Positions 23,775 through 32,851 of a stretch of DNA of 64,000 bases are shown here, one piece after another. The DNA is from Pusillibacter faecalis. GTDB lineage: Bacteria > Bacillota > Clostridia > Oscillospirales > Oscillospiraceae. A program made the position numbers and the translations under genes. Position 1 is the first letter of the stretch; the number at the start of each line of letters is the position of its first letter. The notes below the pieces were generated by a model. That model had not been told where the DNA came from. It was given only the letters and a program-made list of their open reading frames with translations, and searched no databases. Where the stretch lies: NCBI RefSeq assembly GCF_018408705.1, contig NZ_AP023421.1:248001-312000 (forward strand), in the 5' to 3' direction.

Positions 23775-25751
23775 TTATTCCAGCATCCGGGCAAACTCTT
23801 CTTCTGTCAGCACCGGAATTCCAAGCTCCTCCGCCTTTTGCAGTTTGCTGCCCGCAGCCTCACCCGCCACTACATAGGTGGTCTTTTTACTGACAGAGCC
23901 AGCGGCTTTTCCCCCCCGCTTCTCAATCAAATCCTCTGCCATTTTGCGGTCAAACTGCGTAAGAGTCCCCGTGAGTACAAACGTCATGCCAGAAAAACGC
24001 TGGTCTACCAGCTCTGTTGTGCTCTTCATATTGACGCCCGCCTCTCTCAGTCGGCGAATCAGATCCTGTGCCTGGGGCTGCGCCAAATACTCCACAATAC
24101 ACTGTGCCGTCACTGCACCCACGTCGTTGATCTCTGTCAGCTCTTCCACGGTAGCGGCGGAAAGCGCGTCAAAGGTTTTGAAATGCAAAGCCAAAACCTT
24201 GGCAGCCTTCTCTCCCACCTGCCGAATGCCAAGACCATAGATCAGTCGGCTGAGATCGTTGGAGCGGGAATTTGCTATCGCACGGATCAGATTTTCAGCA
24301 GACTTCTTTCCCATCCGGTCCAGCTTAGCGATCTCCGGAGCTTGGAGGCCATACAGATCCGCCGCAGTATGCACCAGATCGTTTTCTACCAGCTGCTGCA
24401 CCACTGCGGGGCCAAGCCCCTCAATATCCATCGCATCCCGACTGGCAAAATGCGTAAGATTTCTCAGAAGCTGGGCCGGGCACTCTGCGCCGGTACACCG
24501 TAGAGCCACTCCATCCTCATCCTGGACCACCTGTGCTCCGCAGACAGGGCAAACCCTGGGGAGCGTGTAAGGGACTGTACCGCTAGGCCGTCTTTCAAAG
24601 AGCACTTCGACGATTTCCGGAATGATCTCCCCAGCCTTCTGCACCATGACAGTATCGCCGATACGGATATCCTTCTCCGCAATATAGTTCTGATTGTGAA
24701 GCGTCGCACTTGTGACCGTGGTTCCCGCTAAACGTACCGGTGTCAGCTGTGCCTTTGGTGTTAGGACTCCGGTGCGGCCCACCTGGACGGCAATATCTAA
24801 AACCTGAGCGTTTTTTTTCTCCGGCGGATATTTAAAGGCCACCGCCCACTTGGGGCACTTCGCAGTAGAGCCAAGTATTCCACGTTCTATCAAGGAATTA
24901 ACCTTAATAACCGCTCCGTCAATGTCAAAGGGGTACTCCAGCCGTTGGTCGTTGATGCGGTCAATCTCTGCCTGGACCTCCGCTGTCTTTGAGAGAACCT
25001 TGTAGGGAATGACTTTGAATCTCTGAGTAGTAAGATATTCCAGTGTTTCCGCGTGGGTGGAGAACTCTCTCCCCTCTGCCAGCTGAAGATTAAAAATCTG
25101 AATATCTAACCGTCGCTCCGCGCAGACCTTGGGATTCAACTGACGCAGGGAACCGGCCGCCGCATTTCTGGGATTGGCCATCAGTGCTTTCCCCTCCAAC
25201 TCGCGGCGGGTGTTAATCTGCTCAAATACCGAACGAGACATGAAAACTTCACCCCGGACAATGAGTCGCGGCAGCCGCTCCGGCAAAACCATGGGGATAG
25301 AGCGAATGGTCTTAAGGTTTTCCGTTACATCCTCACCGACACGTCCATCGCCCCGGGTTGCGCCCTGATAAAAGACCCCATCCCTATACTCTAGTGCAAC
25401 AGAGAGTCCATCCACTTTCGGCTCCACGGAATAGATCGCGCGATCACCCAGGGCCTCTTCCATGCGCTGGCAGAAATCAGTGACTTCACCGGCATCAAAG
25501 ACATCTTGCAGGCTCTCCAGAGGTACCTCGTGGGTATAGGTGGAAAAGCCTTTCAGCAGCTTTCCGCCAATGCGCTGGGTCGGAGAATCCGGAGTGACCT
25601 CCTCTGGGTGCTGAGATTCCAGCTCCTCCAATTCCCGGTTGAGCAGGTCGTACTCCCGATCGCTCATAGTGGGTGCATCCAATACATAATATCGATACCC
25701 GTTTTCATTCAAAATATCTCGCAGTTGCTTGATTCTCTCGCGGTAGTCCAT
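23775..25751 (-). CDS. ligA: NAD-dependent DNA ligase LigA
   Basis: A 658-residue ligase joining nicks during replication and repair with NAD+ as cofactor. The Ia domain (DAPTMSDREYDLL), the adenylated Lys112 in EPKVDGLS, the OB-fold region, the four-Cys zinc finger (CPVCGAQ, then CTGAECPAQ), helix-hairpin-helix repeats and a C-terminal BRCT domain are all in order. The start 17 nt after yunB shows cotranscription with yunB and probably murD. Confidence 0.97.
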   Translation of the reverse strand: MDYRERIKQLRDILNENGYRYYVLDAPTMSDREYDLLNRELEELESQHPEEVTPDSPTQRIGGKLLKGFSTYTHEVPLESLQDVFDAGEVTDFCQRMEEALGDRAIYSVEPKVDGLSVALEYRDGVFYQGATRGDGRVGEDVTENLKTIRSIPMVLPERLPRLIVRGEVFMSRSVFEQINTRRELEGKALMANPRNAAAGSLRQLNPKVCAERRLDIQIFNLQLAEGREFSTHAETLEYLTTQRFKVIPYKVLSKTAEVQAEIDRINDQRLEYPFDIDGAVIKVNSLIERGILGSTAKCPKWAVAFKYPPEKKNAQVLDIAVQVGRTGVLTPKAQLTPVRLAGTTVTSATLHNQNYIAEKDIRIGDTVMVQKAGEIIPEIVEVLFERRPSGTVPYTLPRVCPVCGAQVVQDEDGVALRCTGAECPAQLLRNLTHFASRDAMDIEGLGPAVVQQLVENDLVHTAADLYGLQAPEIAKLDRMGKKSAENLIRAIANSRSNDLSRLIYGLGIRQVGEKAAKVLALHFKTFDALSAATVEELTEINDVGAVTAQCIVEYLAQPQAQDLIRRLREAGVNMKSTTELVDQRFSGMTFVLTGTLTQFDRKMAEDLIEKRGGKAAGSVSKKTTYVVAGEAAGSKLQKAEELGIPVLTEEEFARMLE

Positions 25752-25768
25752 GATATCTGCCTTTCGTA

Positions 25769-26473
25769 TCAGTTCTTGTTTAAAATATAGTCTTTTGTAT
25801 CCTCCAAATAGGTGTCAGACTCTGTTGTGAACGAGGTATAGGTATCCGGTACCGCACCAACGATGACAGTCTCAGCTACAATGAAGGAGTTGGATACCTC
25901 TGTTGCAGTGGTGAAACCAGGCAGCAAAATACTCACAGATACATCAACTGTTAATATGATCTGGTGCTTAGTCTGGTTGATGCCGGCAGAGGTGAACGCA
26001 TTGTGAAAGTTGGCCTCTGATGATCCAACGGACTCCATTCTGACTGTAATACGGGGACCGCGTCCAGCTAAAAGCGCGGAACCAGTCAGACTTCCGATGG
26101 GTATGGATAAATCTCTTGTGGATACATGATCAATCCGGTTCAAAACTGTATGAAGAATTTCTGCCTGCAGGTGGTTGAACGCTGCCATATTACTGTGGAC
26201 AGCGGTAATTTTCCCCTCATTATCCTTTTCAAATGTCACAAGCCCGTCATACTGCAATTCTCCGTTCTCAATAGCCTCATAAACTGCCTCCGACACAATG
26301 CTCGTCACGGCATTAGAGACCTTTGTGGTTGCTAAGCTGCTCAAAAGAGGCCGCATCTGAACAGCGGCAACCAGTAGTAACGCTACAATTCCAGATATAG
26401 CAAAAAGCAGAAGAACTCTCAGCAGATTCCTCCGATCCGTATGGCGGCGGTAATAAAAAAAGCCGGGACGCAT
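25769..26473 (-). CDS. yunB: Sporulation protein YunB
   Basis: About 234 residues: a short basic N-terminus, one transmembrane helix (LLLFAISGIVALLLVAAVQM), then the YunB domain with SSLATTKVSNAVTSIVSEAV, IPIGSLTGSALLAGRGPRI and VSVSILLPGFTTATEVSNSF. YunB is a sigma-E-dependent sporulation protein of unclear mechanism. The ATG at 26473 follows GGGAGG; an upstream GTG at 26482 is possible. Confidence 0.9.
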   Translation of the reverse strand: MRPGFFYYRRHTDRRNLLRVLLLFAISGIVALLLVAAVQMRPLLSSLATTKVSNAVTSIVSEAVYEAIENGELQYDGLVTFEKDNEGKITAVHSNMAAFNHLQAEILHTVLNRIDHVSTRDLSIPIGSLTGSALLAGRGPRITVRMESVGSSEANFHNAFTSAGINQTKHQIILTVDVSVSILLPGFTTATEVSNSFIVAETVIVGAVPDTYTSFTTESDTYLEDTKDYILNKN

Positions 26474-26517
26474 GGGTTCCACCTCCCTCCCGCATCTTAT
26501 GCGGCGGAGGGTTGGCC

Positions 26518-27894
26518 TTATGGCAGTTGGTTGACAATGTTCTTAAAAGTCTTGCCTCGGTCCATGAAGTTGGCAAAGCGATCAAAGGAGGTACTGGCTG
26601 GAGAGAGGATCACCACATCCCCCTCCCTGGAATGGCTGTCTGCCAAGGAGACTGCCTCTTGATAGTCCTCTACATCCAAAATTTCCAGCCCATTATAGTT
26701 GGCGGCCTGTTCCACGGATTGGCGGATGACTCCTGCAGTGGCACCGCACAGCAGCAACAGCTTTACTCTCTCGTTGATCACAGGCCCCAGGCTCTCATAA
26801 GAGATGCCTTTGTCCTTACCGCCAGCAATCAGAATCACCTTTTGATGGAAAGAGTTCAGTCCGGCAATGGTACGGCTGGGGCTGGAGGCAATGGAGTCAT
26901 TATACCAGCGGACACCCTTGCGTGTACGAATCAGTTCAATCCGGTGCTCAACGCCCTGAAACGTTCCAGCAAAATCCTGAATAATCTCATCGGGCACCAT
27001 GCCGTCTACAACGGAAATAGCAGCCAGATAGTTCTCCACGTTGTGAACACCTGGGAGCTTAATGTGGTTGGTTGTCATGATCTGACGCTCCTGGCCACGG
27101 GAGCGGGCAATGATGGCCTCTCCACGAAGAAACACACCATCCTTCACTTCATGTTTTCTGGAAAACAGGCGCGTCCGCCCCAAAGCCCTACATGCTTCCT
27201 CCGCAGTTATTGTATTATCTGCGTTAAAAACAGCAATATCCTTTGTCATTTGGTGTGTAAAGATATTTTCCTTTGCAGCAATATACTCCGCGAAATTCCG
27301 GTGAACATCCAGATGATTCGGCGCTAGATTCGTAATAACGGCAATGTGGGGGCTGCGCGTCATGGTCATCAACTGGAAGGAACTCAGTTCCAAAACAGCG
27401 ATATCCTCCGGATGTATGTCTCCCGCTTCTGCCAGGAGTGGGTGGCCAATATTGCCCCCAAGATGGACGGTCTTTCCAGCGCGGCGAAGCAACTCTGCAA
27501 TCATGGTCGTGGTGGTGGTTTTCCCGTCGCTGCCTGTTACCGCAATGATAGGACAAGGACAGATTTCAAAAAAAATCTCCATCTCGCTGGTCAAACGGCT
27601 TCCATTCGCAATGGCTGCTTGCAGTTCTGGAAGATCCGGTCGCATTCCAGGAGTGCGAAAGATAATATCCTCCCTCAGATTCTGTAAATAATCTGCCCCC
27701 AGGCGCAGTTTGGCACCTTTGGATGTCAGTGTATCTCCGAGAACGCCCAGCTCTTCCCTGCTTTTCCTGTCACAAGCAGTAACTTCAATCCCATGGGACA
27801 GCAGTACATCAATCAGCGGCTGGTTAGACACGCCAATTCCAATCACTGCCACAGTCTTTCCTCTCAGAGAATCCAGATACTCCTTCAATTTCAT
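26518..27894 (-). CDS. murD: UDP-N-acetylmuramoylalanine-D-glutamate ligase MurD
   Basis: A 458-residue cytoplasmic Mur ligase that adds D-Glu to UDP-MurNAc-L-Ala. The N-terminal nucleotide domain (GKTVAVIGIGVSNQPLI), the ATP-binding VTGSDGKTTTTTMIAELL, the central NLAPNHLDVHRNF and the C-terminal VRWYNDSIASSPSRTIAGL are family hallmarks. A 45-nt gap leads to yunB. The gene stands apart from any division/cell-wall cluster, as in other Oscillospiraceae where murD is separate (from memory). Confidence 0.96.
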   Translation of the reverse strand: MKLKEYLDSLRGKTVAVIGIGVSNQPLIDVLLSHGIEVTACDRKSREELGVLGDTLTSKGAKLRLGADYLQNLREDIIFRTPGMRPDLPELQAAIANGSRLTSEMEIFFEICPCPIIAVTGSDGKTTTTTMIAELLRRAGKTVHLGGNIGHPLLAEAGDIHPEDIAVLELSSFQLMTMTRSPHIAVITNLAPNHLDVHRNFAEYIAAKENIFTHQMTKDIAVFNADNTITAEEACRALGRTRLFSRKHEVKDGVFLRGEAIIARSRGQERQIMTTNHIKLPGVHNVENYLAAISVVDGMVPDEIIQDFAGTFQGVEHRIELIRTRKGVRWYNDSIASSPSRTIAGLNSFHQKVILIAGGKDKGISYESLGPVINERVKLLLLCGATAGVIRQSVEQAANYNGLEILDVEDYQEAVSLADSHSREGDVVILSPASTSFDRFANFMDRGKTFKNIVNQLP

Positions 27895-28080
27895 AGAAGT
27901 GCTCCTTATGTCCCGTCCGCCTGAAGGCGGAAAATATCATACTGATCATTATACCGCAGATGCCTAAAAAATACAACACGGGAAAGTGGTACTTCCTTTT
28001 GCCTTTTGGAATAACTCAGGATATCAATAACTCCTAATGGAAGGAGGTCGTAGATAGCAACCACTCGATAAATTGGAATT

Positions 28081-28372
28081 TTATGATTTTAGATCTGTAA
28101 AATATCGTTTTTTATCTATGATAATTTTATATCCATCAGATAATACTCGATAAGTCCCATTATCTAAAGGCATTGAAATCCATGGCGGTTCTACAATTCC
28201 AAATTCAACTTCTCTTCCATCCTCGTACCACACACGAATAGAAGTACAAGCACCGTAATATTCAGTTTGTTGCTCTGGCATAAGAGCCTACAATAATTAT
28301 GCTCTCAATATGAGAAGTATTTCTTGCATATTCTTGAAGTTCTTGGAAAAAATCTTCGCACAAAATATGATC
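28081..28372 (-). pseudogene. Decayed nucleotidyltransferase (adenylyltransferase-like)
   Basis: Two remnants in different frames. The upstream one (about 28372-28267) reads EDFFQELQEYARNTSHIESI and IIVGSYARATN then stop, the GSYARxT nucleotidyltransferase motif. The downstream one (28281-28081, 66 codons) reads VWYEDGREVEFGIVEPPWIS and MPLDNGTYRVLSDGYKIIID, the C-terminal pattern of the same class of protein. The middle, including the second metal-binding Asp region, is missing. The rest of the 27895-28449 gap shows nothing else. Confidence 0.65.
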
Positions 28373-28449
28373 ATTCCTCTAAATCGTGATTTGTCTATAA
28401 CAGCAAAAGATAAAATTGTACGATCTTTTGAAATCCTCCTGAAAGAATG

Positions 28450-28478
28450 TTGACAACTTTTTCTCCTTCCTGTACAAT
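28450..28478 (+). promoter_or_regulatory. rnpB promoter
   Basis: TTGACA (28450-28455), a 17-bp spacer and TACAAT (28473-28478), placing the start at about 28485, exactly where the P1 stem of RNase P RNA begins. Confidence 0.88.
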
Positions 28479-28484
28479 AAACCG

Positions 28485-28848
28485 GCGAGGAAAACAGACA
28501 GTCGCGTGGTTTGGCCGAAAGGCCTCTTCATGAGGAAAGTCCGGGCTCCATAGGGCAAGGATAACGGGTAACGCCCGCCGAAGGCGACTTCAGGAAAAGT
28601 GCAACAGAGATATACCGCTGGTAAATGGCTGGCTGAGGCCGGTGTCTGCCAGTAAGGGTGGAAAGGTGCGGTAAGAGCGCACCCGACGGCTGGGAACTGT
28701 CCGTCGCTGTAAACTCTATCCGGAGCAACACCGGTATGGGAGCATAGAGGCTGGCCCGGCTGCTCCCGGGGTGGCTTGAGCGTACCGGCAACGATACGCC
28801 TAGATAGATGACTGTCAAATACAGAACCCGGCTTACAGTTTTGCTCGC
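28485..28848 (+). ncRNA. rnpB: RNase P RNA (bacterial class A)
   Basis: About 364 nt. The P1 stem pairs GCGAG and AAAAC at the 5' end with GTTTT and CTCGC at the 3' end. Conserved region I (GAGGAAAGTCCGGGCTCC), the P3-P10 region with AAAAGTGCAACAGAGA, GGTAAACTCTATCC-like P11-P12 flanks and the 3' ACAGAACCCGGCTTAC (conserved region V, complementary to P4) are visible. It is the ribozyme subunit that trims tRNA 5' ends with RnpA protein. Confidence 0.96.
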
Positions 28849-28856
28849 AGTGATAT

Positions 28857-28896
28857 GGCCCCGCTTGCGGAATCCCGCAGGCGGGGCCTTCTTTCT
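28857..28896 (+). terminator. rnpB terminator
   Basis: A long stem, GGCCCCGCTTGCGG with CCCGCAGGCGGGGCC, followed by TTCTTTCT. Confidence 0.88.
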
Positions 28897-28903
28897 GATA
28901 TAG

Positions 28904-28936
28904 AAAAGAAAAGGCGCAAAAACGCCTTTTCTTTTG
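28904..28936 (-). terminator. fba terminator (bidirectional)
   Basis: AAAAGAAAAGGCG and CGCCTTTTCTTTT form a 13-bp stem around a CAAAAA loop directly after the fba stop; its symmetric A/T flanks could also stop read-through from rnpB. Confidence 0.82.
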
Positions 28937-28946
28937 AGAGTTATCT

Positions 28947-29885
28947 TTAGAATGCCTTGTGGTCACAGCCCAGAACATCCACAATCTTGTGGGCAACCAT
29001 CTCTTTGATGGCCTGCCGGGCAGGCTTCAGGTACTGCCGAGGATCAAAGTCTCCAGGATGCTCTGCAAAGTACTCCCGGATGGTAGCTGTCATGGCAAGG
29101 CGCAGGTCCGAGTCAATATTGATCTTGCACACGGCGCTGCGGGCAGCTTGGCGCAGCTGATCCTCCGGCACGCCAATCGCTCCGGGCATATTACCGCCAA
29201 ACTTGTTGATTTTCTCAACAAACTCCTGCGGAACAGAGGAAGACCCGTGAAGCACAATGGGGAAACCGGGAAGCCGCTTCACCACCTCGTCCAACACGTC
29301 AAAGCGCAGCTGCGGCTTGGTACCGGGTTTAAATTTATAAGCGCCGTGGCTGGTGCCGATTGCAATAGCCAAAGAGTCGCAGCCGGTTTTGGAGACGAAC
29401 TCCTCAACCTCCTCAGGATGCGTGTAGGAGGAATCCTCGGCGGAGACCTGTACCTCATCCTCAATGCCTGCCAAGGTGCCCAGCTCCGCCTCTACCACCA
29501 CGCCGTGGTCATGCGCATACTCAACAACCTTCTTTGTGATCTCAATATTCTCAGCAAAGGGCTTGCTGGATGCGTCAATCATCACAGAGGTAAAGCCGCC
29601 GTCAATACAGCTCTTGCACAGTTCAAAACTGTCGCCATGGTCCAGGTGCAGGCAGATGGGCAGCCCAGTCTCAATTACGGCTGCCTCCACCAGCTTCATC
29701 AGATATGTGTGGTTAGCATAGGCACGGGCCCCTTTGGATACCTGCAAAATAAGCGGGGCCTCCAGTTCTTTGGCGGCCTCGGTGATTCCCTGAACAATCT
29801 CCATGTTATTGACGTTAAAGGCACCGATCGCATAGCCGCCGTTATAGGCCTTCTTAAACATCTCAGTTGTTGTGACGAGTGGCAT
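28947..29885 (-). CDS. fba: Class II fructose-bisphosphate aldolase
   Basis: A 312-residue zinc aldolase cleaving fructose-1,6-bisphosphate in glycolysis. Zn ligands are visible: His in CLHLDHGDSFELCKSC, His in ELGTLAGIEDEVQ context, and VLHGSSSVPQEFV. The glycine-rich phosphate loop and IDSDLRLAMTATIREYF are also present. It is divergent from pfp across a 165-bp region with promoters in both directions, so the two glycolytic steps are likely regulated jointly. Confidence 0.95.
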   Translation of the reverse strand: MPLVTTTEMFKKAYNGGYAIGAFNVNNMEIVQGITEAAKELEAPLILQVSKGARAYANHTYLMKLVEAAVIETGLPICLHLDHGDSFELCKSCIDGGFTSVMIDASSKPFAENIEITKKVVEYAHDHGVVVEAELGTLAGIEDEVQVSAEDSSYTHPEEVEEFVSKTGCDSLAIAIGTSHGAYKFKPGTKPQLRFDVLDEVVKRLPGFPIVLHGSSSVPQEFVEKINKFGGNMPGAIGVPEDQLRQAARSAVCKINIDSDLRLAMTATIREYFAEHPGDFDPRQYLKPARQAIKEMVAHKIVDVLGCDHKAF

Positions 29886-29948
29886 CAGATCATCTCCTTA
29901 ATAATTTGTTTGCCATTAGTATGTGAAGGAAAACGATTTTCTGATATG

Positions 29949-29976
29949 ATAATATCACAAAAAAAATAAATTGCAA
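29949..29976 (-). promoter_or_regulatory. fba promoter
   Basis: Minus strand TTGCAA (29971-29976), a 16-bp spacer and TATTAT (29949-29954), about 60 nt upstream of the ATG preceded by AAGGAGATG. Confidence 0.6.
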
Positions 29977-29979
29977 GTA

Positions 29980-30008
29980 TTTACAATTCTTTTTTTCAAT
30001 GATATGAT
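29980..30008 (+). promoter_or_regulatory. pfp promoter
   Basis: TTTACA (29980-29985), a 17-bp spacer and TATGAT (30003-30008), in front of the GAGGAGG ribosome site of pfp and back to back with the fba promoter. Confidence 0.65.
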
Positions 30009-30050
30009 AATCGCACTGGAATCTATATAGAGTTGAGGAGGACTTTTTCC

Positions 30051-31289
30051 ATGAATGAGCTGAAAGGCGCATGCATTGTTGGTCAATCCGGCGGCCCCAC
30101 TTCCGTGATCAATGCCAGTGTCTATGGTGTCATTGATACCGCATTAGGAAATCCCAGCATTACCCGTGTCCTAGGTGCTGAGCACGGCATTAAAGGTGTT
30201 CTGAATGACCGCCTGTTTGATATGGGGCAGGAAGATCCCGCTGAATTAGAGCTTCTGAAATATACGCCCTCTTCTGCACTTGGCTCCTGCCGGTATAAAA
30301 TGGCCGATCCGGATGTAGATGATACAGATTACAAGCGTATCCTGGAAATCTTCAAAAAATATGATGTCCGCTATTTCTTCTATAATGGCGGCAACGACTC
30401 TATGGATACCTGCAATAAGATCAGTAAATATATGCAGAAAGTCGGTTACGAGTGCCGCGTCATGGGAGTTCCGAAAACCATTGACAACGACCTCTTCGGA
30501 ACAGACCATTGCCCCGGATTCGCTTCCGCTGCCAAATATATTGCAACCTCCTGCATGGAGGTTTACCAGGATGCTCGGGTATATGACACTGGCATGGTTT
30601 GCATTATTGAGATTATGGGCCGCCACGCTGGCTGGCTGGCTGGTGCTGCTGGTCTTGCCACAGCCTATGGTGCAGGCCCTGATCTGATTTACCTTCCTGA
30701 GGTAGACTTCGACATGGAGCAATTTCTGGCAGACGTGGAGCGTATTTATCAGGAGAAAGGGAATTGCATGGTGGCAGTGTCTGAGGGAATTCACTATGCC
30801 GACGGTTCCTTTGTATCTGAGGCAAAGACCTCTGCTACAGACGGCTTCGGTCATGCGCAGCTGGGCGGACTTGCCTCCCTGTTGGCTCAGGTGGTCAAGG
30901 AGAGAACCGGCGCCAAGGTCCGCGGCATTGAACTGAGTCTGCTGCAGCGCTGCGGCGCACATCTGGCCTCTGAGACAGATATTGAGGAGTCCTATATGTC
31001 CGGTAAAGCCGCTGTAGAAAACGCGGTGCACGGCATTACAGATAAAATGGTGGGCTTTGAGCGGTCCTATGAGCAGGGGCAATATGTCTGTCGAACCAAG
31101 CTACTGAGTCTGACCGAGGTAGCAAATACGGAGAAGAAAGTTCCTTTGGAGTGGATCAACGCCACCCACAATGGCGTGGAGAAGCCTTTCATTGACTATG
31201 TTCTTCCTCTGATTCAAGGTGAACCTCAGCTTCCCAAGCAAGACTCCCTTCCTCGCTTCGCAAAGCTCAAAAAGATTTTGGTAAAGTAA
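30051..31289 (+). CDS. pfp: Pyrophosphate-dependent phosphofructokinase
   Basis: A 412-residue enzyme making fructose-1,6-bisphosphate. GGNDSMDT and PKTIDND (Lys in place of Gly before TIDND and Asp in the GGND box) are the features that mark PPi-specific rather than ATP-specific PFK. GQSGGPTSVINASVYGVID at the N-terminus and HAGWLAGAAGLATAYGAGPD in the centre fit the clade II/long Pfp group. The ATG at 30051 follows GAGGAGGA; an earlier in-frame codon at 30033 lacks one. PPi use saves ATP, usual in anaerobic fermenters. Confidence 0.92.
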   Translation: MNELKGACIVGQSGGPTSVINASVYGVIDTALGNPSITRVLGAEHGIKGVLNDRLFDMGQEDPAELELLKYTPSSALGSCRYKMADPDVDDTDYKRILEIFKKYDVRYFFYNGGNDSMDTCNKISKYMQKVGYECRVMGVPKTIDNDLFGTDHCPGFASAAKYIATSCMEVYQDARVYDTGMVCIIEIMGRHAGWLAGAAGLATAYGAGPDLIYLPEVDFDMEQFLADVERIYQEKGNCMVAVSEGIHYADGSFVSEAKTSATDGFGHAQLGGLASLLAQVVKERTGAKVRGIELSLLQRCGAHLASETDIEESYMSGKAAVENAVHGITDKMVGFERSYEQGQYVCRTKLLSLTEVANTEKKVPLEWINATHNGVEKPFIDYVLPLIQGEPQLPKQDSLPRFAKLKKILVK

Positions 31290-31294
31290 TTATG

Positions 31295-31325
31295 AAAAGA
31301 GCGGTAAACACCGCTCTTTTCCTTT
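31295..31325 (+). terminator. pfp terminator
   Basis: AAAAGAGCGGT and ACCGCTCTTTT form an 11-bp stem around AAAC, followed by T-rich sequence. Confidence 0.85.
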
Positions 31326-31469
31326 TTCTTTCACAGATATGATGTCCGAATTTGTCACATACTGTTCTTAGTTTGTAACCACCTTCGGTTGACAGGCGCC
31401 TTTTTTCCTGTTATTATTTCAAAATATCTATCTCTCTGACAAAAGAGTTAAAGTGAGGTTGATAGCAAC

Positions 31470-32810
31470 ATGATTCCCCGGATATTTAGATGCTCGTCTC
31501 TATTCATCTTGGTGCTACTCCTGTGCTTTTCGGTGCTTCCTTCGGCTTCTGCCGTGGAATTCCAGGATGTTCCCAAAAACCATTGGGCTTACACAGAGAT
31601 TGCCAAAATGACTGCTCAAGGAATTTTGCAGGGCAGTGGAGGTCTTTTTCATCCAGAAGAACTAGTCAGCAAGCAGGCATTTTTATCCATGGTATGCCGG
31701 GCCAGCGGATTGGATGACCGCAGTCTGGAATCCGGGGCAAACTGGTCTGCCCCCGCAATTGCCTACGGTCAATATTTCGGTTGGTTTAACGAGGATGAGT
31801 GGAACGAACCATCAGCCCCTATCACTCGGGAATTTGCCGCGCAGCTTTTGGTAAATGCCTTTTTCCCGGAAGCGGTTGGGACGAGTGAGGCTATCCATTT
31901 TCAGGATGAGAATGATATTACGTCTAGCCGTCTTCCCTATGTACAGGCCGCTGTTAAACTGGGCTTGATCAGCGGCTATGCTGACGGTACTTTTCTGCCC
32001 AAATCCGGACTAACCCGGGCCGCCGCTGCTGCACTGTTATCCCGCAGCCTGCTACAAGAAGAACTGGTATCTGGCCCAAAGATTCAAATCCCAGTTTTGA
32101 TGTATCATGACGTGTCCTATTTGGGGCATGGGTATTCCAAGACGCCGGAACTCTTCAAAAAGCAAATGCAGGAGCTGAAGGACGCAGGCTTTCACACAGT
32201 CTTTTTCTCTGAGATCATTAATTATGTCGAGCAAGGGACACCTCTCCCTTCAAAGCCGATTGTCATTAGCATTGACGATGGCTATCATTCCAATTACACC
32301 TATATCTATCCGATCCTACAGGAGCTCGGTATGAAAGCAGAAATTTCTCTCATCGGTGACGCCATCCAGTATGCCGACTGGGGAATGAGCTGGGACGAGG
32401 TGCGTGAAATGGCCAAGAGCGGCCTGCTCTCATTTCAGGCGCATACGAAATCTTTGCACAGTGATCACACTGCACAGGGTGGCCGTCTTGGGGTTTTGAA
32501 GATTGCTTCTGAAAGCTGGTCCCATTATGTGCGAACATTGGGCAATGATACAAAAGCAATCCTGGATCTGATTGAAAAGGAGGTCGGCGTCCGTCCCCAG
32601 GTATTCACCTATCCGCGAGGAAAGTTTAACGCTATGTCCGAGGCCGTCACCAGCCGGCTTGGCTGCAAGGTTTCGCTGACCACAAAAGACGGTATAGCCC
32701 AAGTCCGTCAAGGCGATCCCTCCTCCCTGCGGCTGATGGACCGTATCGGGATGGATTTCCGAAACGGAAGTGTCGTGAGTGTGTTGAAGCAATTTGGTTA
32801 TCAGGCATAA
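31470..32810 (+). CDS. SLH-domain polysaccharide deacetylase (cell-surface)
   Basis: A 446-residue exported protein. A signal peptide (SLFILVLLLCFSVLPSASA) is followed by SLH repeats at about residues 30-75, 85-130 and 145-190 (DVPKNHWAYTEIAKM, and LGLISGYADGTFLPKSGLTR), which bind pyruvylated wall polymer. The C-terminal NodB-type domain (from about 205, QIPVLMYHDVSY) has ISIDDGYHSNY as motif 1 and the HTKSLHSDH metal-ligand histidines. It probably deacetylates peptidoglycan or wall glycan. Stands alone between two terminators. Confidence 0.9.
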   Translation: MIPRIFRCSSLFILVLLLCFSVLPSASAVEFQDVPKNHWAYTEIAKMTAQGILQGSGGLFHPEELVSKQAFLSMVCRASGLDDRSLESGANWSAPAIAYGQYFGWFNEDEWNEPSAPITREFAAQLLVNAFFPEAVGTSEAIHFQDENDITSSRLPYVQAAVKLGLISGYADGTFLPKSGLTRAAAAALLSRSLLQEELVSGPKIQIPVLMYHDVSYLGHGYSKTPELFKKQMQELKDAGFHTVFFSEIINYVEQGTPLPSKPIVISIDDGYHSNYTYIYPILQELGMKAEISLIGDAIQYADWGMSWDEVREMAKSGLLSFQAHTKSLHSDHTAQGGRLGVLKIASESWSHYVRTLGNDTKAILDLIEKEVGVRPQVFTYPRGKFNAMSEAVTSRLGCKVSLTTKDGIAQVRQGDPSSLRLMDRIGMDFRNGSVVSVLKQFGYQA

Positions 32811-32811
32811 T

Positions 32812-32849
32812 AAAGACCGGCATGAGGGCTTTCCCTCACGCCGGTCTTC
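32812..32849. terminator. Bidirectional terminator between the deacetylase and coaX
   Basis: AAGACCGGCATGAGGG and CCCTCACGCCGGTCTT make an imperfect 16-bp stem with flanking A and T runs; the two genes converge here. Confidence 0.82.
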
Positions 32850-32851
32850 CA

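Noticed and set aside
28379..28996. 205-codon minus-strand open frame across rnpB
   Set aside because: It is antisense to RNase P RNA, whose promoter, P1 stem and terminator are all visible.
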